A stretch of 64,000 nt of DNA from Tricholoma matsutake (Eukaryota; Basidiomycota; Agaricomycetes; Agaricales; Tricholomataceae): the NCBI GenBank assembly GCA_026075535.2, contig AP026548.1:496001-560000 (forward strand), given 5' to 3'. A program made the translations under genes and the position numbers. Position 1 is the stretch's first letter; each line of letters begins with the position of its first letter. Of the stretch, positions 10,860 to 22,700 are shown piece after piece. The notes beneath the pieces were generated by a model. That model made no database searches and was not told where the DNA came from. It saw nothing but the letters and a program-made list of their open reading frames with translations.

Positions 10860-13382
10860 ATGATCATAGGCAGTTGGAGGGAGATATTGCTGATAACTGC
10901 CAATGCTGGTTTGGCAGTGTCAGCATCAGTGAGTGAAGTGGGAGCAAAGGGGGAGAAAGTGGTGGGGCCACAGATGTTGCATGCTGAGCCACTTCTTGAG
11001 AGTCTTGTGGTGTGGCAGGAACAATGTGTATTGCTGGACCAGAGGGGGCTGGTCCCTTGGCCTCAACCATGACCTGCTCAGCATCAGCACCAAATGAGTC
11101 TTGCTCCATGGGTTTAGCCATTGGTGCATCAGCCACAGCCACAGGCAGTCCCTGGCCAATGGGTTCAGCTTTGACGCTGTGAACTTGCATGGCAGCCTCA
11201 TTGATGCGATCAGCATTGGCAGCAGACAAAAGGGCCTCCTTGACATGCTTGGCATATTCATTCAGCTCAGCATGTCACACAGGAGGCAGAGCAATATAAT
11301 GCCTTAGAGAATATGTTGAGAATAATGAGAAAAAAAGACATTTTTTTGCTAGGGAAAAATAAAAGGAACCATCAGAAAAATATGTTATTTTCCCACACCT
11401 TTCTCTTTTAGGTTGCCATAGAAAAATAATTAATCTGTTTCCAGGAGAAAATTTTGCAAAAGTCAGGGGAAAAAAAGTCATTTTCTTATGTTTTTCTCTG
11501 TGAAAAAATAACTAATCTGTTTCCAGGTGAAAATATTGTGAAAATTAGGAGAAAAACAACATTTTCCCACCTTTTTCTCTGTGAAGAAATAACTAATCTC
11601 CTTCTAGGAGAAAATATATAGAAAACATTGAAAAAATGATCTATTTCCCCCCCATTTTCATCTGTTTTTTTCACAGGAACAGGTGTGTTATTTTTGCTGA
11701 GTGAGAAAAGTGTGGGAAAACAACATTTTCTCACTGATGGTTCCTTTTATTTTTCTCAAGGGAAAAAGTGTCTTTTTCTCTCATTATTCTCAACACATTC
11801 TCTAGGGGTAATACATTGCTCTACCTCTTGTGTCAGTGCCAGGCATTGGCATTGGCATTGGGCACATCTTCATTGGCACCCATCTCTTTGGCCATGCCCA
11901 TGGCTCATCTCCAACTTGGACCCCCCTGTATGTAGTTGACCTGATCAGCAATAAACCCATTGTAAAGGACGATGGGTTGGCCACCACCCTGAAACCCAAG
12001 GTATGCTTCCAGGTTGTCCATCCTATTTGACAGCAAGGTTAAAGTGTCTGACCTTTGTTTTATCTGAGCTAAGGGTTCCTGAGTGTCTCTTCCACCCACT
12101 GTGCTTGATCATACATGTCATGCTCCACTTGTTGTAGCTGTGCTATGAGGGCAGCATAATTGGGAGTGGGAGCAGCAGTTGGTTGAGGCTCAGGATCAGC
12201 CAGCTCAATATCATCTACAGCTATGTGTAGAGGTATTAGTGGTTGTATGTATCATGATAAGTAAAACTCACCCTTATATTTCCCTTTTTCCTTTCAAGTA
12301 AACCACCTGGGCAATGGTTCCTCTCCACTGGAAGATGGACCTTCTTCTGGCTGGTCCCTTTTCTTTCCTCGGTCAGGCCACTGGACCCACATCCTCTGTG
12401 TCACAACAAACTTTGCTCTTACCACAATAGAAGCACACCTTTTTCCCATTCACCTGCTCATAGCAATTGTGCCCAAGCTGGGTGCATTGTGAACATGGTG
12501 TTCCTCTCTGTCTCCCATGCTGGGGTACTCCTTGGACTTTTGAAGTGTTGTCCCTTTTCTGCTTCATCATGGCATTGGCATCAGCATCAGCATCAGCATC
12601 AGCATTGGCATTGGCACCAGCATCGCTCTCCATCCCCTCTACTTCCCCCTCCTCTTTGACCACTCTGCTCCAGGTCTGTCTGACCCAAACCTTGTCACTA
12701 CCAGTACCTCTTACTGGCATAGGTGTCATTGCCAGTGCCAATGGGTGTACATCTCAGTGTGGAGCTTTTGCCTGGCACATAGGTCTTGATCCTGATGCTT
12801 CTGCTATTTCTATCATGGCAGATGGCACTGGTGCCTGCTCCTGCACTGCCATTGGTCTGGGCAATGGTCCAACTGGTCTGATTTGTTTCATTTTGGCTGG
12901 TGTCAGTGCCAGTGCCAATGCCAGTGCCAATGCTGGTGCTGCTGCCCCCAATCCTGAGGCTGATGCCATTGCCATGATCCCATGTTTCTCATCAAATATC
13001 TTCATTGCCCTCTGTTGACCTTTGATGAATTCTGTGTCCCCTGCCTTCTCTGACTTTGCCCATGCCACAACAAATCCCCATAAGAATGTATCAGCACAGA
13101 ACATTTTCTGCACATCCTCCAACAGAACCTCCTTTTGCCAAGTAAATAAATTTTTCTACACTATGTGAGTGGCACAGTCATCCTTACAGCATGCTGATCA
13201 CTTAACAGTGCCCATTTTTGGTCCTTCATCATGGCCTTTAGGTTTCCTTCATGAAGCCCTTTACAGAATGCATTGTCTATTTTGTTGACTTGGCTGAGGA
13301 CTTGTTGGGCTGTAATGTTCATGAAGAGATGAGTTGGCATGGCTACAGGATTGGGTTGGATGGATGTTGATATGTGAAACAA
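10860..13382 (-). pseudogene. Unrecognised gene with Cys-rich (zinc-finger-like) segment, degraded
   Basis: Minus-strand coding-like blocks, read from 13382 down: an N-terminal segment (13382-13161) ending at TAG; a block at about 13140-12754 that includes a long Ala-rich low-complexity run; and a block at 12741-12373 with C-x2-C-x5-C-x8-C-x2-C-x5-C spacing (CSQCTQLGHNCYEQ then CFYCGKSKVCC). Further down are a coiled-coil-like stretch near 12050 and an Ala/Val-rich tail at 11229-10864. Frames do not join cleanly, and a foldback element (11276-11832) splits the 3' part. The layout recalls repetitive agaric genes of unknown function. It is divergent to the gene at 13527, with only 145 bp between them. 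Confidence 0.45.
11276..11832. mobile_element. Foldback element, related to 60635-61375
   Basis: A 557-bp inverted repeat. The left arm from CACACAGGAGGCAGAGCAAT pairs with the right arm ending in the reverse complement of CACAAGAGGTAGAGCAAT, and pairing continues through TAGAGAATRTGTTGAGAATA and beyond. Its terminal CAGAGCA motif and GAGAAAA-rich arms match the larger foldback at 60635. No coding capacity and no clear target duplication. Confidence 0.7.
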
Positions 13383-13737
13383 TGAAAATCAACAATCAGG
13401 TGTTTTGATAGATCTGATATATATACACAAACAAATAATGTCCAATCTGATCACTGATTAAACACATAACATAGTGTTATCACCTCTGTTATATCGATCT
13501 CCTCTTAGTACATGCAGTAATCAGCCATGATTCACACAATGAGCAATCAGCAGCAAAGCCAGGTGGACATTTCTGATGGGTATGTCCCTATTCAAAGTGA
13601 CAATGGGCAGCACTATCTAGTGCCCCATTTTATGATTCTGGCCACCCATCAGGTGATGGAGGCCTATCACAAGAAGGTCAAATTCAATGTGCACAAGGCA
13701 CATGGGGGGGTAAGTTTTCCTTTATTTCAAAGTGCTG

Positions 13738-13885
13738 ATGCTGTTGGCTGATGCCACATCTCTGGCCAATGCCGCATCTCTGGCTAATGCTGTGTCTCTG
13801 GCCAATGCTGTGTCTCTGGCCAATGCTGTGTCTATGGCCAATGCCATGGTTCTGGCCAATGCCAAGTTTCTGGCCAGTGCTGTGT
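13738..13885 (+). repeat. 18-bp minisatellite inside intron 1
   Basis: About eight copies of a GCTGTGTCTCTGGCCAAT-type 18-mer with point differences, lying within the proposed first intron of the 13527 gene. It inflates an otherwise short fungal intron to about 220 bp. Confidence 0.7.
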
Positions 13886-14063
13886 CTTATTTGCCTACAT
13901 TGTGTATCCACTGACTCATCATCAATTTACAGACTGGAAACATGTTATGGCCCAAAACCAGCTCATACTCCCTGCTGATCCAGTAAGTGTCTTTATCCTA
14001 CATTTGTGTGGCTATATTAGTTGATCCTGTTGCAGAACTTGACAGACAGTGAGTTGTTGAGCT

Positions 14064-15554
14064 TAGTGTTTCAAGGTCCAGTCTATAGGACTGAAAATAA
14101 CCATAGGACCAAACTGGACCAAACCTTGGTCCAGTCTTTTTTTTGGTTGTGGTTGCCCACATTTGGGGTCATTCCGGTTGCCGGTTGCCTCATTTCAAAA
14201 ATATATGAAAACTGTTTGAAGACCAGTTGCAATCAGTTGCAACCAGTCTTCTTACAGTATTACATATATATACTCATATAAATGTATCTACTTTACAACA
14301 AAAATACAACTAATATGTACTAAATTAATACTATTTACTATTTATACTAGATAATATGTCAAGGAATGAACAATGGGGCAAGCCCAGGGGGGAAATCATT
14401 CAAAGAAATGAGTGTTTATATACTCTGTGGCTGCACACAGACCATTTGGTCATGCTTGTGCCCCAAAAAAAAGAAAGTGCCACTTGCCAATTAATTCCCA
14501 TGACTGCCAATGAACCACGATGCTGCTTCCACCACCACTCTCTCTCCACCCACCCATGACACCCACAGTGCCAACCTCAAAAACCCTGCACCACAACAGA
14601 AAGGACATACAAGGGCCCAAACGACACCACCATTGTTTGGGCCCACAGGTATGTTTGTATCTTCATTGTTTTCTTTTCTTCTACTAACTGATTTGATTTC
14701 TTTTTTAGTATCTTACCATTACCATTCTCCCTTCCATGTACCCCCATGCTGCCACTGCAAGCCTCTGCTTGCAGGGTGGGAATGGGTTTTGTTTCTGGCT
14801 GATGCAACAACAAACACAGCCAACAACGACTGGAAACACCAATCTAAGTGGCTGCCAACAACAATGACACCAGCACCAGCACCAGCACCAATGCCAATGC
14901 CACATCACAGAACCACCACCATGCCTATGAGCCACTGCTCATAGGGGGAAATGGTGGTGCTGACAACGATGGAATGGGGGTATCAGATGGCAGGCATGAT
15001 GGGAACAATGAGGAAGAATGGGGGGGACAACAATGGCAGGACAACAACAGCAAATGTGGGATGACAAATGTGGGACAACAAATGTGGGACAACAATGACA
15101 ACATAAACATCAACAACAAATGTGGGATGACAATAACAACATTTGCAAATGCAGGAGAACAACAAATGTGGGGGCCAACAATGAGGAACTGGGGGGAACA
15201 ATGACAAATGTGGGGAATGATTACAGTATGACCCTGCCAATGTGAGCACAGGGTCATTTCTCCTTTACTTTTTGTCTTATTGTCTTTTTTTTTTAAATCT
15301 GAATAACCCCTCACCGCTGCAAGTGCCTGCTTGCAGGGTGAATGTAAATAGTTGTATTTAATTAAATTACATATCAAAAAGTACTGGAAAACTGGTGGTG
15401 ACCAGTTTTTCAAGGGCAACCAAACTGACTAGGACTGGTCCTAGTCAGTTCAGTTGCAGTCCTTCCAATTTGGGCAATGGTTTGGACCAGTTGTGGTCCA
15501 CAGTTGCCCCTTTTGGGGGCAAAACACTGGACCAAACCAGACCTTAAAACACTA
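14064..15554. mobile_element. Non-autonomous hAT-like element, TAGTGTTT family, copy 2
   Basis: Starts TAGTGTTTCAAGGTCCAG, ends GGACCTTAAAACACTA. The perfect 8-bp duplication GTTGAGCT lies at 14056-14063 and 15555-15562. The interior holds a GGGCCCAAACGAC... palindrome (14613-14644), then an intron-like segment 14649-14708 (GTATGT...CTACTAACT...TTTTTTAG), and GCAAGC/GCTTGC-type hairpins at about 14754-14777, 14921-14944 and 15318-15340. ACAAATGTGGGA repeats occupy 15050-15180. No transposase. Confidence 0.88.
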
Positions 15555-15789
15555 GTTGAGCTACCATGCTGAAGTAAAGTTGGCACAGGATGCCAGTCAT
15601 CACCTCTACATGGTCGAGGTTGAGAAGCTGGAACAGCAAGACATTACATTGAAGACATATGCAACTTTGAAGGAAAGGGTGAAGCATGATCTCAAATCAT
15701 TCAAAAGCAGGTTCTCAGAAATTCCAATCAGATCGTCCCATGACAGTGCCAATGACACCATGGCTGATTCCCCTGCTGATTCTCACTGA

Positions 15790-17080
15790 TGTGGCATTAC
15801 TCCATGACATACTCTTTTTACATCTATGTAGCTATGACCAACATTGTTATTTTAGCTAGGATGAACACAGTTTTTTTGTTGGATCTAACCCATTAATATT
15901 GCCTGTGCCCATCTTGTTTGCCAATGCCAATGCACTTGATAACTTTGTGTGCCCAATGCCAATGCCTGTGTCTGGTGCTATTTTATAGGTTATCGATGTC
16001 TATATTACATTCTTAATGCACATCTACTGTATGTGTCAAGACTGATTCTTCCAACCAGACTTCCGATCATTTTCCACCCTGCCTTACATCACAGCACACC
16101 TCCTATCAGCAGCACTGCCTAGAGGCAAAATTCCCTCATTTCCAATTAGGTGAAACAGTTTCAGGATTTGCCTCGGAAGCCAGTTTTCATATTAACCACA
16201 GCCTTGGAAACTCTGACCTTAGTATTTAAGCTAGCTACTTTTGTTTTGTATCACCAGTTTGTAAATCAACCAAGTCTCCCACTTAATCCTATTCTCTTTA
16301 TACTCCAATTATGTTCTTAAGTCATTCTCAAACTCTTACTCATCCTCTCCAGAAATTCTCCAGACCTCTGGTCATCTTCCTTACCCTCGCCTTGAAATTA
16401 GGATACTTGATGAGGAGAAGGGCACAACTTCTTATAAGTTGAAGCCAAGTCCTTTCTGCTCCCCCACTTGGTATGACACATCAAGTAAACCCTGCCCTGG
16501 ATTTCTGTAGGATTCCCTGTCTTACTCGATCCATCCTCTACAACTTCTATCGTCCGTGTACGACCAGAATTCTGATGACTTCCCCTTCAAGTTCAGTACT
16601 TAACAGTATGGAAGAGCAAGCATTGTCATAGTGCATTCATTTGTTACTATAGTACCATACAATTTTTTTTTGTCATTTTTCGGACCTCTCAGGGTACACC
16701 CTATCATGGTCTTTACATCTTAGAGTATATACTTTAGGCCCCATTGCCTTGCCCTCACCCCAGTCCTAGCACCTCAGACAACATGCCCCAGGCAATCACT
16801 CCCCCAGAGGTCCAATTCCCCATATCATTTAGGACCATGGGACCTTCTTCAACCTCTTCTCTCATTCACTTGAGTTGTTTGCTCTTTGTTGGTTTGTATG
16901 ACTATTAATTGCCTGGCCATTAGATGGTAGGTACAATTTGGACAGTGTAGACATTGGTGATCACTATTGCTGGTATCTTTAGCCAAACCCTTTGCATATC
17001 TTCTGTAGTCCTCTGTGGTGCAGGCAAGGATTTTGATTTTGATTTTAAGTCTGTGAGGACTCGTCTGAGTGAGGAATTCT
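15790..17080. other. Non-coding, no gene seen
   Basis: No open frame worth calling. 15890-16010 has scattered GCCAATGCC text like the neighbouring minisatellite. 16050-16900 is unremarkable, pyrimidine-rich sequence that could be old LTR or 5'-leader DNA, but I found no partner copy. A short GATTTT tandem repeat (about 17030-17047) may be the 3' tail of the minus-strand LINE fragment that follows. Confidence 0.4.
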
Positions 17081-17316
17081 CTAAGTTATGGGGTATTCAC
17101 CTTTAGCTGGGTGCAGGTGCCCTGTTGCATTTATGTAGCTGGTTAGAGCTTTTACTCCCCTCTCAGCACTCAGTAGTGCTGCCAGATCCCTGGAGTCTCT
17201 TCTCATCCAGTGATCCAACTCGTGCCACTCCCTGTTATAGGCCTTGCATTCAAATAAAAAATGAGTGATCATCTCTTTAGATGGTGGCCCTCGACCTTGA
17301 CATGATGTGCAGTCAC

Positions 17317-18164
17317 TAGTGCTTAATAGTCTGGTCCAATGGACCAAAAAAAGACCGGGAACTGAACCAGACCTTAACCAATGTAACCAGACTTTCAGTC
17401 CTGGTTCGACAACTTCTTGAAGCAGTCTGGTCCTCAGTTTTCATTCTTGTGAACACTTACTAGGACTGTCAAGGACCAGTCTAGACCGGTTCTTGACTAG
17501 ACTTACAGTCCCTAAGTTAGAATGTAAAAAATATATAACTATATACAACAGTATAACTATGTACATATCTAGTAATTAAAAAGATGAGGCATACCCAAAT
17601 GAAAAGAGCAAAAAGTGAGGTGTTTAGATAGCAAAACTGGTTAACACCAGTTTTGAACTGAATCATCAGTCTACCTGATCACAGGAACAAACCCCGCAAC
17701 TCATGTCACCATGAGGTTCCTTTCCCATGATGATACCCCATGCTTCAGGGCACCATGGGGTGTGGGTTTCTCATTTCTGTAATGATTTGTTGAAAATATA
17801 CAAAATTATTACAGAAATGAGAAACCTGCACCTCATGGTGCCCTGAAGCGTGGGGTATATCATCATTGGAAAGGAACCCACACCTCATGGTGACCTGACT
17901 CACAGGATTTTCCCACAATCAGATAGTCAGTTTTCAATGAATTATTACAGAAATGAGAAATCCACACCTTGTGTAATAATTACTCTATAGTCCAGTTATT
18001 GACTAGTTATAACCAGTCCGGTTCATGCCCCACTGGCTACATGAACTGGTTATATGCAGTTTGGTTCAGTTTTGGCAAGATTTGGAGAAACTATGGACCA
18101 GTTGCAGTTTCAGTTCTTCAGATTTTGGGCTAAAAACCAAACCAAACTGGACCTTAAAGCACTA
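17317..18164. mobile_element. Non-autonomous hAT-like element, TAGTGTTT family, copy 3
   Basis: Starts TAGTGCTTAATAGTCTGGTCC, a variant terminus, and ends GGACCTTAAAGCACTA. The perfect 8-bp duplication GCAGTCAC lies at 17309-17316 and 18165-18172. The centre is a long foldback (about 17697-17905) whose arms contain CACCATGAGGTTCC and TTTCTCATTTCTGTAAT and their complements. 848 bp, no coding capacity. Confidence 0.88.
17697..17905. repeat. Internal foldback within hAT-like copy 3
   Basis: Two arms of about 95 bp, centred near 17795, with only a few mismatches. The transcript of either strand could form a long hairpin. A third partial copy of the arm (ATTACAGAAATGAGAAAT) occurs at about 17942. 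Confidence 0.7.
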
Positions 18165-18228
18165 GCAGTCACTCATCTCTGTTTTCTTGATCCGATGGAG
18201 CTAGAAGTTTAGTGGTTTGTGAGGAGGA

Positions 18229-19296
18229 TCTAGACTAGTACTAACATAGTACTAACAATGGGTCCCAATGCAATACAACCCATGCCCAACCACCTCCCTG
18301 TCCAGATGTGAGGACCTCGATAATGGCAAGGATATGGCAGAGGGGTGCCAGGAACCCATGGAGAGGGGTACCCACTAGGTAAGAAGCACCCAACTACCCA
18401 TAAATGCGCCACCTCACACTAACCCGCCTAATTGCCCCTGACACAGGATTGTACAACACAATGCTGCACAGAGCTGACAATGCTGACCCACCACCTGTTC
18501 CCAGTGCTGTGAGCCTGCTTGCAGGGTGGGTAGGACAGGTGGACAACAAAGAAAATGACTACCAGGGCCCCAGGATGATGAGGAACAGCCCCAGTGCCCT
18601 ACAATGACAAAAAATGACCAAGCAAAACCCAACAACAATGAGGACACCTGCAGGGACACCAGGACAACAATGAGAGCATGGGAACAACATGGCCACACCC
18701 ATGGATGGCCAGAGGGTGGATGACACCAGACAGGGGGAACAAGGGTGAGAATGACAGTCAGCACTGAACACCAACACCACCAACAATGCTGCCAATGCAA
18801 CTGCAGAATGACAACCACAGGGCACAACAGCAATGCAACCATGGACATGCAAGGGAGACAATGGGGACAATGGCAACCAAACACAAACAAGATTTCAGGG
18901 GAGAAGACAACAACAACAAACCCACAACCCAGCACCCACCCCCACACTGCGAGCCACTGCTCACAGAGGGTACTAACAGCCAAATGGGACAACAACAACA
19001 ACAAGAGGGGGGCAATGACAACATGGAGGAAGGGGGATACCACCACCATGACACACCCCTTGTGTGCCTTGCTGGGTGTTATTTCCTTCATTTATTTTTT
19101 CTGTTCCTTTTATGGCCCCTCCCACACACCACAGGAAGGGTCAATTTTGTATTAGTTACATCCTTCTCCAGCCCCCCTCACACAATTGTAGGGACTGCCA
19201 TGGATGGCCATCATCTGGATGACCATCCATGGATATGATATATGGATGGATGGATATGGATATGGATATTGCATGGGTGATATCCATGGATGAACA
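18229..19296. other. Repeat-rich non-coding block
   Basis: No real gene; the long frames on both strands are low-complexity Asn/Gln/His or Cys/Leu translations. It holds GCAAGC/GAGC-type hairpins (18500-18530, 18950-18975) and a CCATGGATGG inverted cluster at 19195-19285 that recurs at 48920-48990. It probably contains one more non-autonomous element whose ends I could not fix. Confidence 0.4.
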
Positions 19297-19722
19297 TATA
19301 AGGGCAACCTAAGCCTCTAGCAAAGGGAAATCTGAAGTTAAAATTATACTACATAATACAGGCATTGGGGACACACCTAGCAAAGGGAAATCCGAAGAGA
19401 AAACTCTAAGGATCCCCTTGCTGATGCCCAGTATATGTGAAGACGACAAAAATCAAATATAACCTAAAAATAGAAAAAGGCGGAGATAGGCAGATCAAGG
19501 CCGCCAAATGACATCATAACAAGGGGTATGTGTCAGAAGGGGTACTCTGCCTCTAAATATAAAAGTGTCAACATGTACAAACATGATAGCAAGGGAAAAT
19601 TAGTAATAAAATCCGGAAAAATCATAGAAAATGAAGAATAGAAGGAAACAAGGTGGGGAAAAATATAGGACAAACATAAAAAATAGGAAAAACACACAGG
19701 GCACCCCCCTAGTGCCCTTACA
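19297..19722 (-). repeat. Gypsy 3' LTR
   Basis: 426 bp, near-identical to 24918-25333; the main length difference is a short AAAATAGGAAAA stretch present here and missing there. On the minus strand it opens TGTAAGGG and ends CCCTTATA, so the usual terminal CA reads TA. Confidence 0.88.
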
Positions 19723-19733
19723 TCACCCCCTCT

Positions 19734-22700
19734 CTAAGATGCATCGCCCCGATGCATTCGAAATTGTATATGACCAAAGTCTGTGACTTGAATGCGACAC
19801 GGTGCAGCAGTGTGCCATCGGTGGAATTCCTTGATTAACCGAGGGGCATTTACGTCAGACTCTTCGACCCATGAGTTCTCCTCATACCCATAACCCTTCC
19901 AATGTACCAAATACTGGAGTTTTCCTCGACGCAAATGGCTGTCCAAGATGGACTCGACTTCATATTGGAGTTCTCCCTTGATCACTGTAGGTGGTGGTGG
20001 TGGGTGTGAATGGCATCCCGGGAACGAATCTGGGGGAGCTGGAAGCAATTTGACGACATGGAAGATGGGATGGAGTCTGGACATGGGGGCTGGGAGGCGT
20101 AGACGATAGGCATGTGTTCCAACGCACTTGACAATGGGGAAAGGTCCCAAGAAGCGATGAGCGAGTTTCTTGGATGGACGTGTAGTGGAGACGTCACTGG
20201 AGTCAAGATAAACTCAATCACCAACCTTGTACTGAGGGGTTGGGGAGTGGCGTTGGTTGTAAATTTGTGCCATGTCATCCTTTGCCTTTGCTAAGGCTGC
20301 CCTTGCCTCCTCCAAGCTATCCCTCATGCATTCTGTGAACTCATTCACCATCTCAATGTGTGAGGGAGTTTGGCGAGGTTCAAATCCCATGCGTGGATGT
20401 CATCCAGTGTCTAAGAGGAAAGGGGTCTGTTGAGTGGAAGCATGGACATGGTTGTTGTATCCAAACTTGGCCAAAGGAAGGAGATCATCCCAATCATCCT
20501 GGTGTTCATTGACAAAGAGGCAGATGTACTGCTCCAGTTCCTGGTTGACTCACTCCATCTGGCCATCGGTTTGTGGATGATAAGCGGTTGAAGCAAGGAG
20601 TTTGATCCCCAGGAGTCGGTACAGCTCACGAGTGAACTCTGCCATGAACTGAGGGCCACGATCCGAGAGGAAGGCACCAGGAAGTCCCTGTAATTTCCAC
20701 ACATGGTGGAGGTAGAGTCAAGCGGCACCTAGGGCACTGACAGTGGTGTGAGTGGGAATGAAGTGAGCGCGTTTTCCCACTGAGTCAACTGTGCACATCA
20801 CCGCATCAAACCCGTTTGACTCTGGCAATTCCACCACAAAGTCGACGCTGATGACATCCCAACGACTCCCTGGAACAGGAAGAGGGTGTAGCTAACCAAT
20901 AGGCTTGCAACGAGGAACCTTGGTGTGTAAGCAAAGGTCACAAGTGCGACAATACTGACCAATGAGCCATGACATTTGTGGCCACCAATAGTTCCATGAG
21001 GTGAGCTCCAAGGTCTTCCAGCGTCTGGGGTGGCCAGCAACCTGTGAGTCATGGTGTTGGGATATGATGCACTGACGAAGGTCTGGGTCATTGGGAACAT
21101 AGATGTGATCCCTGAAATACAACAAGTCCTCCTTTTCAGCCCACTCTGCCGCATGTAAGGAAAGGGTCGATCCCTTCCTCAGTTCTTTAACAGCTTGGGC
21201 AACAACATCCTCATGTAAACCACTACGGTTTGCATGACGAATGTCATGTAGGATGTCCCGCTCCTCACCCTGGGGTGCAATGCCTTCCAGTGCCCAAATG
21301 GTGAACAGGTCTGGCTGTAACAGCACAATGTTTTGGTTGTCACCGCTGCCATCCCCATGGTCTGCACATCAGGATAGGGCATTGGTCTTCCCCATGCTGC
21401 GACCTGGACAGTGGTGCAAGCAGAAGTCAAATCTAGATAGATACAGGGACCAACAAGCTTGACGACAGTTCAATTTCTTGGCCATCATGAAGTACTCGAG
21501 GTTCTTGTGATCCGTCCAAATTTCCACCTTGTGTTGGGCACCCTCGAGGAAGTGTCGCCACTCCTCAAGCGCACGCATTATCGCCAACATCTCCTTGTCA
21601 TGGATCTTGTAGTTTCGCTCTACAGCACTAAGGCTTTTGGAGTAGAACGCAACAGGATGCCACTTCTGGTCCTCCGGAGACTGCTGAGACAACACGGCAC
21701 CCGTTGCAAAGTCAGAACTGTCGGCTTTTACATGAAAAGGACGCGAATTGTCAGCAAAGGTAAGGATCAGAGCGGAAGTGACCATCTCCTTAAGCTTTTT
21801 GAACGCCTCCTGTTGTGCATTATCCCACCTCCATGCCTCCTTTCCTGTCAAGTCGAACAGTGGTTGTGCATGATGTGAGAAATCCTTGATAAAATGCCGA
21901 TAGAAATTGATGAAGCCCAGGAAAGACTGCACCTCCTTCTTGTTTGTGGGCATCGGCCAAGCTGTGACCCCGTTTACCTTGATAGGATCCATCTCCACTT
22001 GACCCTCTGAGATAATCAGACCGAGGTACTCGATCTTGGTCCTTTCGAACTCGCATTTGTCCTGATGAAGGTAGAGTTTGTACTGTCGAAGTCGCTCTAG
22101 GACAAGGCGCGTGATGCAATGGTGCTCTTCAACCATGCGAGTGAAGATGAGGATGTCGTCGAGATAGATGCAGACAATGCCTTCGAGGATGAGGTCATGG
22201 AAGATGTCGTTCATCATGGTCTGAAAGGTGGCAGGGCTATTAGTAAGGCCAAAGAACATGACAAGCGGTTCAAAAAGACCATGGTTGGTACGAAAAGCTG
22301 CCTTCCACTCATCTCCCTCCTTTATCCTCACATTATTATAGCCCCAATGGACATCGAGCTTGGTGAAGTATCGGGCTCCACGGAGCTGGTTTACGAGTTC
22401 GGAGATGAGGGGTAGTGGGTAGTGATTTTTGACCATGATGTTGTTGAGCCTTCTGTAGTCTTGAACTGGTTGAAGTGAACCATCCTTCTTCTTGACAAAG
22501 AAAAAGGGAGAGGCCATGGGTGACTTTGATGGTCGAATATGTCCAGAGGCCAGGTGCTCATCGATGAACTGGTCAAGCTGCCATTGTTCTTCTGGAGAGA
22601 GAGGATAGACCTTGCAGGATGAAGGGGTTGTGCCGGGGGTGAGTTCGATCGCGTGATCCCATGGCTTGCACGCAGGAAGAGAGTCGAATGACTCCTTGGA

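Larger units (their letters stand above)
13527..15789 (+). pseudogene. Unrecognised spliced gene interrupted by a hAT-like element
   Basis: Exon 1 (13527-13709) opens with ATG and ends at a GTAAGT donor. Exon 2 is about 13933-13982. An intron at 13983-14035 (GTAAGT...TTGCAG) leads to exon 3, which starts at 14036. The element at 14064-15554 lies in exon 3. Removing it with one copy of the duplication GTTGAGCT rejoins the frame exactly, and the ORF runs to TGA at 15789. The C-terminal part is charged and helical-looking (EVEKLEQQDITLKTY). The frame across the first intron is not preserved with the splice sites I see, so it may already be a pseudogene or use another acceptor. Function unknown. 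Confidence 0.5.
17081..18228 (-). pseudogene. Non-LTR retrotransposon (LINE) RT C-terminal tail, split
   Basis: The minus-strand frame at 17347-17081 shows the C-terminal zinc motif of LINE reverse transcriptases: C-x2-C, then H-F-L-F-E-C, then A-L-L-S, a K-A-L-T region and an I-x-A-T-G stretch before the stop. The element at 17317-18164 splits it. On removal, with one copy of the duplication, the upstream part (18165 to about 18228, reading H-R-I-K-K-T-E-M-S-D-C) joins in frame directly to T-S-C-Q-G-R-G. It is 5'-truncated, as is usual for LINEs. Confidence 0.65.

Noticed and set aside
14848..15204. 118-aa Asn/Gly/Met-rich protein
   Set aside because: Lies wholly inside a non-autonomous hAT-like element over ACAAATGTGGGA repeats; composition-driven.
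18404..19238. Frames of 100-225 aa on both strands
   Set aside because: Low-complexity Asn/Gln/His or Cys/Val/Leu composition, no family resemblance, shadows of repetitive DNA.
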